DNA of 64,000 nucleotides, from positions 62,001-126,000 of the forward strand of contig JAFQJL010000019.1 in NCBI GenBank assembly GCA_017414965.1, written 5' to 3'. The stretch comes from Clostridia bacterium. Lineage in GTDB: Bacteria; Bacillota; Clostridia; Oscillospirales; Acutalibacteraceae. Below are positions 63,701 through 64,000 of the stretch, piece by piece (position 1 is the first letter of the stretch; the number at the start of each line of letters is the position of its first letter). Under the pieces are notes generated by a model. The model saw only the letters and a list, made by a program, of their open reading frames with translations, did not search any database and was not told the origin of the DNA. Made by a program: the position numbers and the translations under genes.

Positions 63701-64000
63701 GGCGTACAACGATAAGGAGGATCTGTGGCAGGAGAGCGGTGCGTTCAACTTCTCCGGTCTGGATAGCAACATTGCCGATTTGCTTAACGCTTCGCCGGAA
63801 GCAAATATTATTGTGACAATTGGTATGTGGGCGCCGAGTTGGTGGATCAAGCAAAACCCCGATGAGGTGACGATCTCAATTGATGCGAACGGTGTGGAAA
63901 CCAAACACGCATATGCGTCGTGGGGCTCGGAAAAATGGAAAGAAGACGGCGGTATGGTCATCAAGGAGATCATCGCCCATATGCGTGAGCAGGATTACTA
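57774..64000 (+). CDS. giant secreted multi-CBM glycoside hydrolase, clan GH-A-like (3' end cut)
   Basis: At least 2075 residues, open to the window end. Signal peptide residues 1 to about 41 (VAVVLALLLTCLPLGVFSSA). About ten carbohydrate-binding-like modules follow, each opening with an NGDF-type motif: about residues 44, 194, 342, 508, 684, 835 (NPDFSEGLTDW), 996, 1138 (NFNFELG), 1304 (NMDFEIADEDGNLAGW) and 1487 (HNDFHAKDQDGNIGGW). A jelly-roll, GH2-like N-domain occupies 1631-1750. From about 1925, VVNGEPKPAFLFHS and, further on, GAFNFSGLDSNIADLL with APSWWIKQNPDEV and ASWGSEKWKED resemble the start of a GH42-type TIM barrel. Catalytic acids are beyond the window. AGGAGG lies 7 nt before ATG 57774. 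Confidence 0.85.
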   Translation, partial: MKRLQQIFSVKRTAFCRPMAVAVVLALLLTCLPLGVFSSAYSEELIVGGDFGASLDDWYTEGAVSISDAACVLSGADGQSTLQSVSAEAAAEKDYTVSFSVRLSENAAFSASVLQRTADGSSLAGDLLIPVPASAKSGDWETVSYTFRTAADVAELAVSFEVTAGTAELDDVSLKLTHDLPAYAADGESLPLKNGDFSMRLNGWESVGDTSVISGWFGKAAALMPQGGNASLAQGDLLLESDALYELHYYIKAANADNTAAGAEILLNENGVGRTIAPYVQRGSTAANGWQEVTVQFETGAVTGLATLRLKASGGSEDTLIGFDEITLVKLADGVTMQFESGASENLIHIGDAATVPKGTTYAATATGFSFTNGTAAKVNGASWTHNIAWESGKTYIVSYKAKTSAGATALIAYPEMQVGGVQYNHSKTATDIGKIMADAGVRIGGALSDWTAYSYEFTVPAGISTTTNNYLRFVANLGAGESIEYREVSVTLKADTPIEDEPVAENNLYTNGEFSVDNAYMNVTDVTMSTAFPDGKLAWGNNTNATTKTDYKVVADPTVGHAFYVQGTESAKVQNLLQHKIPWEDGKTYIISFKYKTTDTASSSNLDFYGQVTAGISGSTSTQRIGDRVQKAVTEWTTVTQEYTAPIGLIGTSNYFRFVISLAADAGLYLADVSVVEKIEPEHWLDNGNFTAGADGTGHWNGITSSNLVDGTVAGAQSGKALTVTAIATTNIFYKTFTKPVEPGKTYTLSFRARNNALSSMELGSVYFTKADGSGKLAEIKLVASNGVWSDYLLDFVAEAGYEHPRLVLDLAENVTYTFADFAFGEYVKPLSNPDFSEGLTDWKTNTVVGNAPVVSVVADAEYGKVLQVVKPKTDVNYTDISHAALAKRLILGKTYTFSYYTKASSGLDADAKHYPYYRKAVGSGAAIPTAVYEAQDNGWTKVTFDMTVTSGFENLIFAFRMMHRPDASTDTTTYWFANVTIEENRTPDKAAVGVNNGDFALTTGTYPNFWGGIGGNPTVESGVISLPENGGVSTVATVYGGSKHQLTFRVKADATARANFELQLTAYQDSNRTLVATNPTGLPVITLQDTDDWQDVEVLFTAPDGAEYADLSFLCSAGRLQLADVVLQLEGEAQLNFNFELGDKTPLSWSYSGTGVFARAKEGVDGKYAAKLTNAKNGRLTGSSFKLEGGAYYELSFWVKADMAFDAHIFPTVQQKTADGSSAHSCAYISNPDTNYRQITGSITFPWVFRVYGSTDWRFVRVHFRAADDAATGFLQISLNGESTMVLVDNLRLAKYDNTQTNMDFEIADEDGNLAGWYLGEARDVAPVFKQDTTRYHSGKASAYLKLDSTLKETHIISSNLLPIKATDSSRIYEFSFWVSSRNADIKSIRMDLWFFDKDGVKLYANGVGVMGSNIVGTIKTLNGSGEISEWSQVITRVQVPEKVGSLDVDSVSLVFMTTYGEAEMWIDDLFFDQVEDDSSIVVEHNDFHAKDQDGNIGGWTVEGGTLTQEYDSKDGFYFGRLNGGVLNYPLTTLATEYQYAMTVRYKSDSAINVEMTFADYKGNVYGDATTQYTLPASADWRQEEIRFTAPSATRANIAFSSKDASRVLDVSQLVVYQTGKPVTEIGWTGSWIGYSYNARTADEYDMSYYRYRFELEDEVTYAPFQITGDDNYTLYINGTEVFSNIDAGLDIWSVVQVLDIAPYLKKGENIIAVKLYNHGAYSALIFDGIWELANGETFTCVSDENTVCLNPDPVGDWTAVDYDDSAWQKSVVYGDVPLTPWGQIFFDSSLYIDNLIDVRVNEGEGVLVNDLLYEFSIDIKLQKALESQLPFSMVLWRKNSVTSLCNLTPTFLENGDMTKWPVDKWFTVKMRVELPDYIADGNYTLQLSDSYFLIDNESIFENKFISFKVVNDYVATEAESSVEMINGSPTLVVNGEPKPAFLFHSNTFDRTLGLDTINKSGIETYIGVSTRIMAYNDKEDLWQESGAFNFSGLDSNIADLLNASPEANIIVTIGMWAPSWWIKQNPDEVTISIDANGVETKHAYASWGSEKWKEDGGMVIKEIIAHMREQDY

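Overview
The window comes from a GC-rich, spore-forming member of the Clostridia. An Oscillospirales-type gut bacterium is the best guess, made from gene content only. Three observations point there: a partial spoIIGA (sigma-E processing protease) at the left edge together with a YlmC/YmxH-type gene; Gram-positive PolC, the HisZ plus short HisG pair, IreB and DUF6062; and clean sigma-A promoters and AGGAGG ribosome sites in a GC-rich coding background. No tRNA, rRNA, CRISPR array or phage genes were seen.

Layout. 1-6.2 kb: partial spoIIGA (-), then ispG and polC (+). 6.25-12.5 kb: a histidine operon hisZ-G-D-C-B-(A fused to I)-E behind a strong promoter. hisH and hisF are absent, and HisA is fused to HisI. 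12.5-18.2 kb: ireB (-), then pyrH-frr-uppS-cdsA-dxr-rseP. 18.2-24.2 kb: a small membrane-protein gene, a DUF6062 gene and degV (all -), then a YlmC/YmxH gene, rpsB-tsf and a lipoprotein. The usual firmicute block rpsB-tsf-pyrH-frr-uppS-cdsA-dxr-rseP-ispG-polC is therefore present but cut into three reordered pieces. 23.3-28.4 kb: an AraC regulator divergent from a sugar operon (PIG-L deacetylase, NagB-like isomerase, PfkB kinase, class II aldolase). This looks like an amino-sugar-phosphate route, and it ends in a luxS gene carrying an in-frame amber stop.

28.47-28.77 kb is a MITE-like element whose right end supplies a promoter for a LysM/G5/M23 cell-wall endopeptidase. A ZTP (pfl) riboswitch with its terminator precedes fhs at 30.75 kb. 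32.5-39.7 kb is a repair operon on the minus strand: radC, uvrB, uvrA, trmO. It is interrupted by the most striking object here, a 967-bp AT-rich cassette in uvrB. The cassette is bounded by 38-bp direct repeats (37 of 38 identical). It carries one unknown membrane-protein gene and supplies a foreign replacement 5' end for uvrB, so the main uvrB frame stays intact. The displaced native 5' end survives as a 90-codon remnant at 38.65-38.92 kb.

39.7-46.4 kb holds an RluA-type pseudouridine synthase, MazG, HU, a NahK-like kinase (-), a PocR-AraC regulator and a polar amino-acid ABC transporter. 46.4-52.3 kb holds SulP, MATE (-), a GltD-like oxidoreductase (-), a Dabb protein and an AIM24 protein. 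52.3-57.6 kb is a sugar ABC transporter (-) of the rhamnose-type group, divergent from rhaM. 57.6 kb to the right edge is a secreted giant protein of at least 2075 residues. It has about ten carbohydrate-binding-like modules and the start of a clan GH-A glycosidase domain, behind a promoter with a LacI-like double operator. Together the right side suggests a plant- or mucus-glycan user that imports a deoxysugar.
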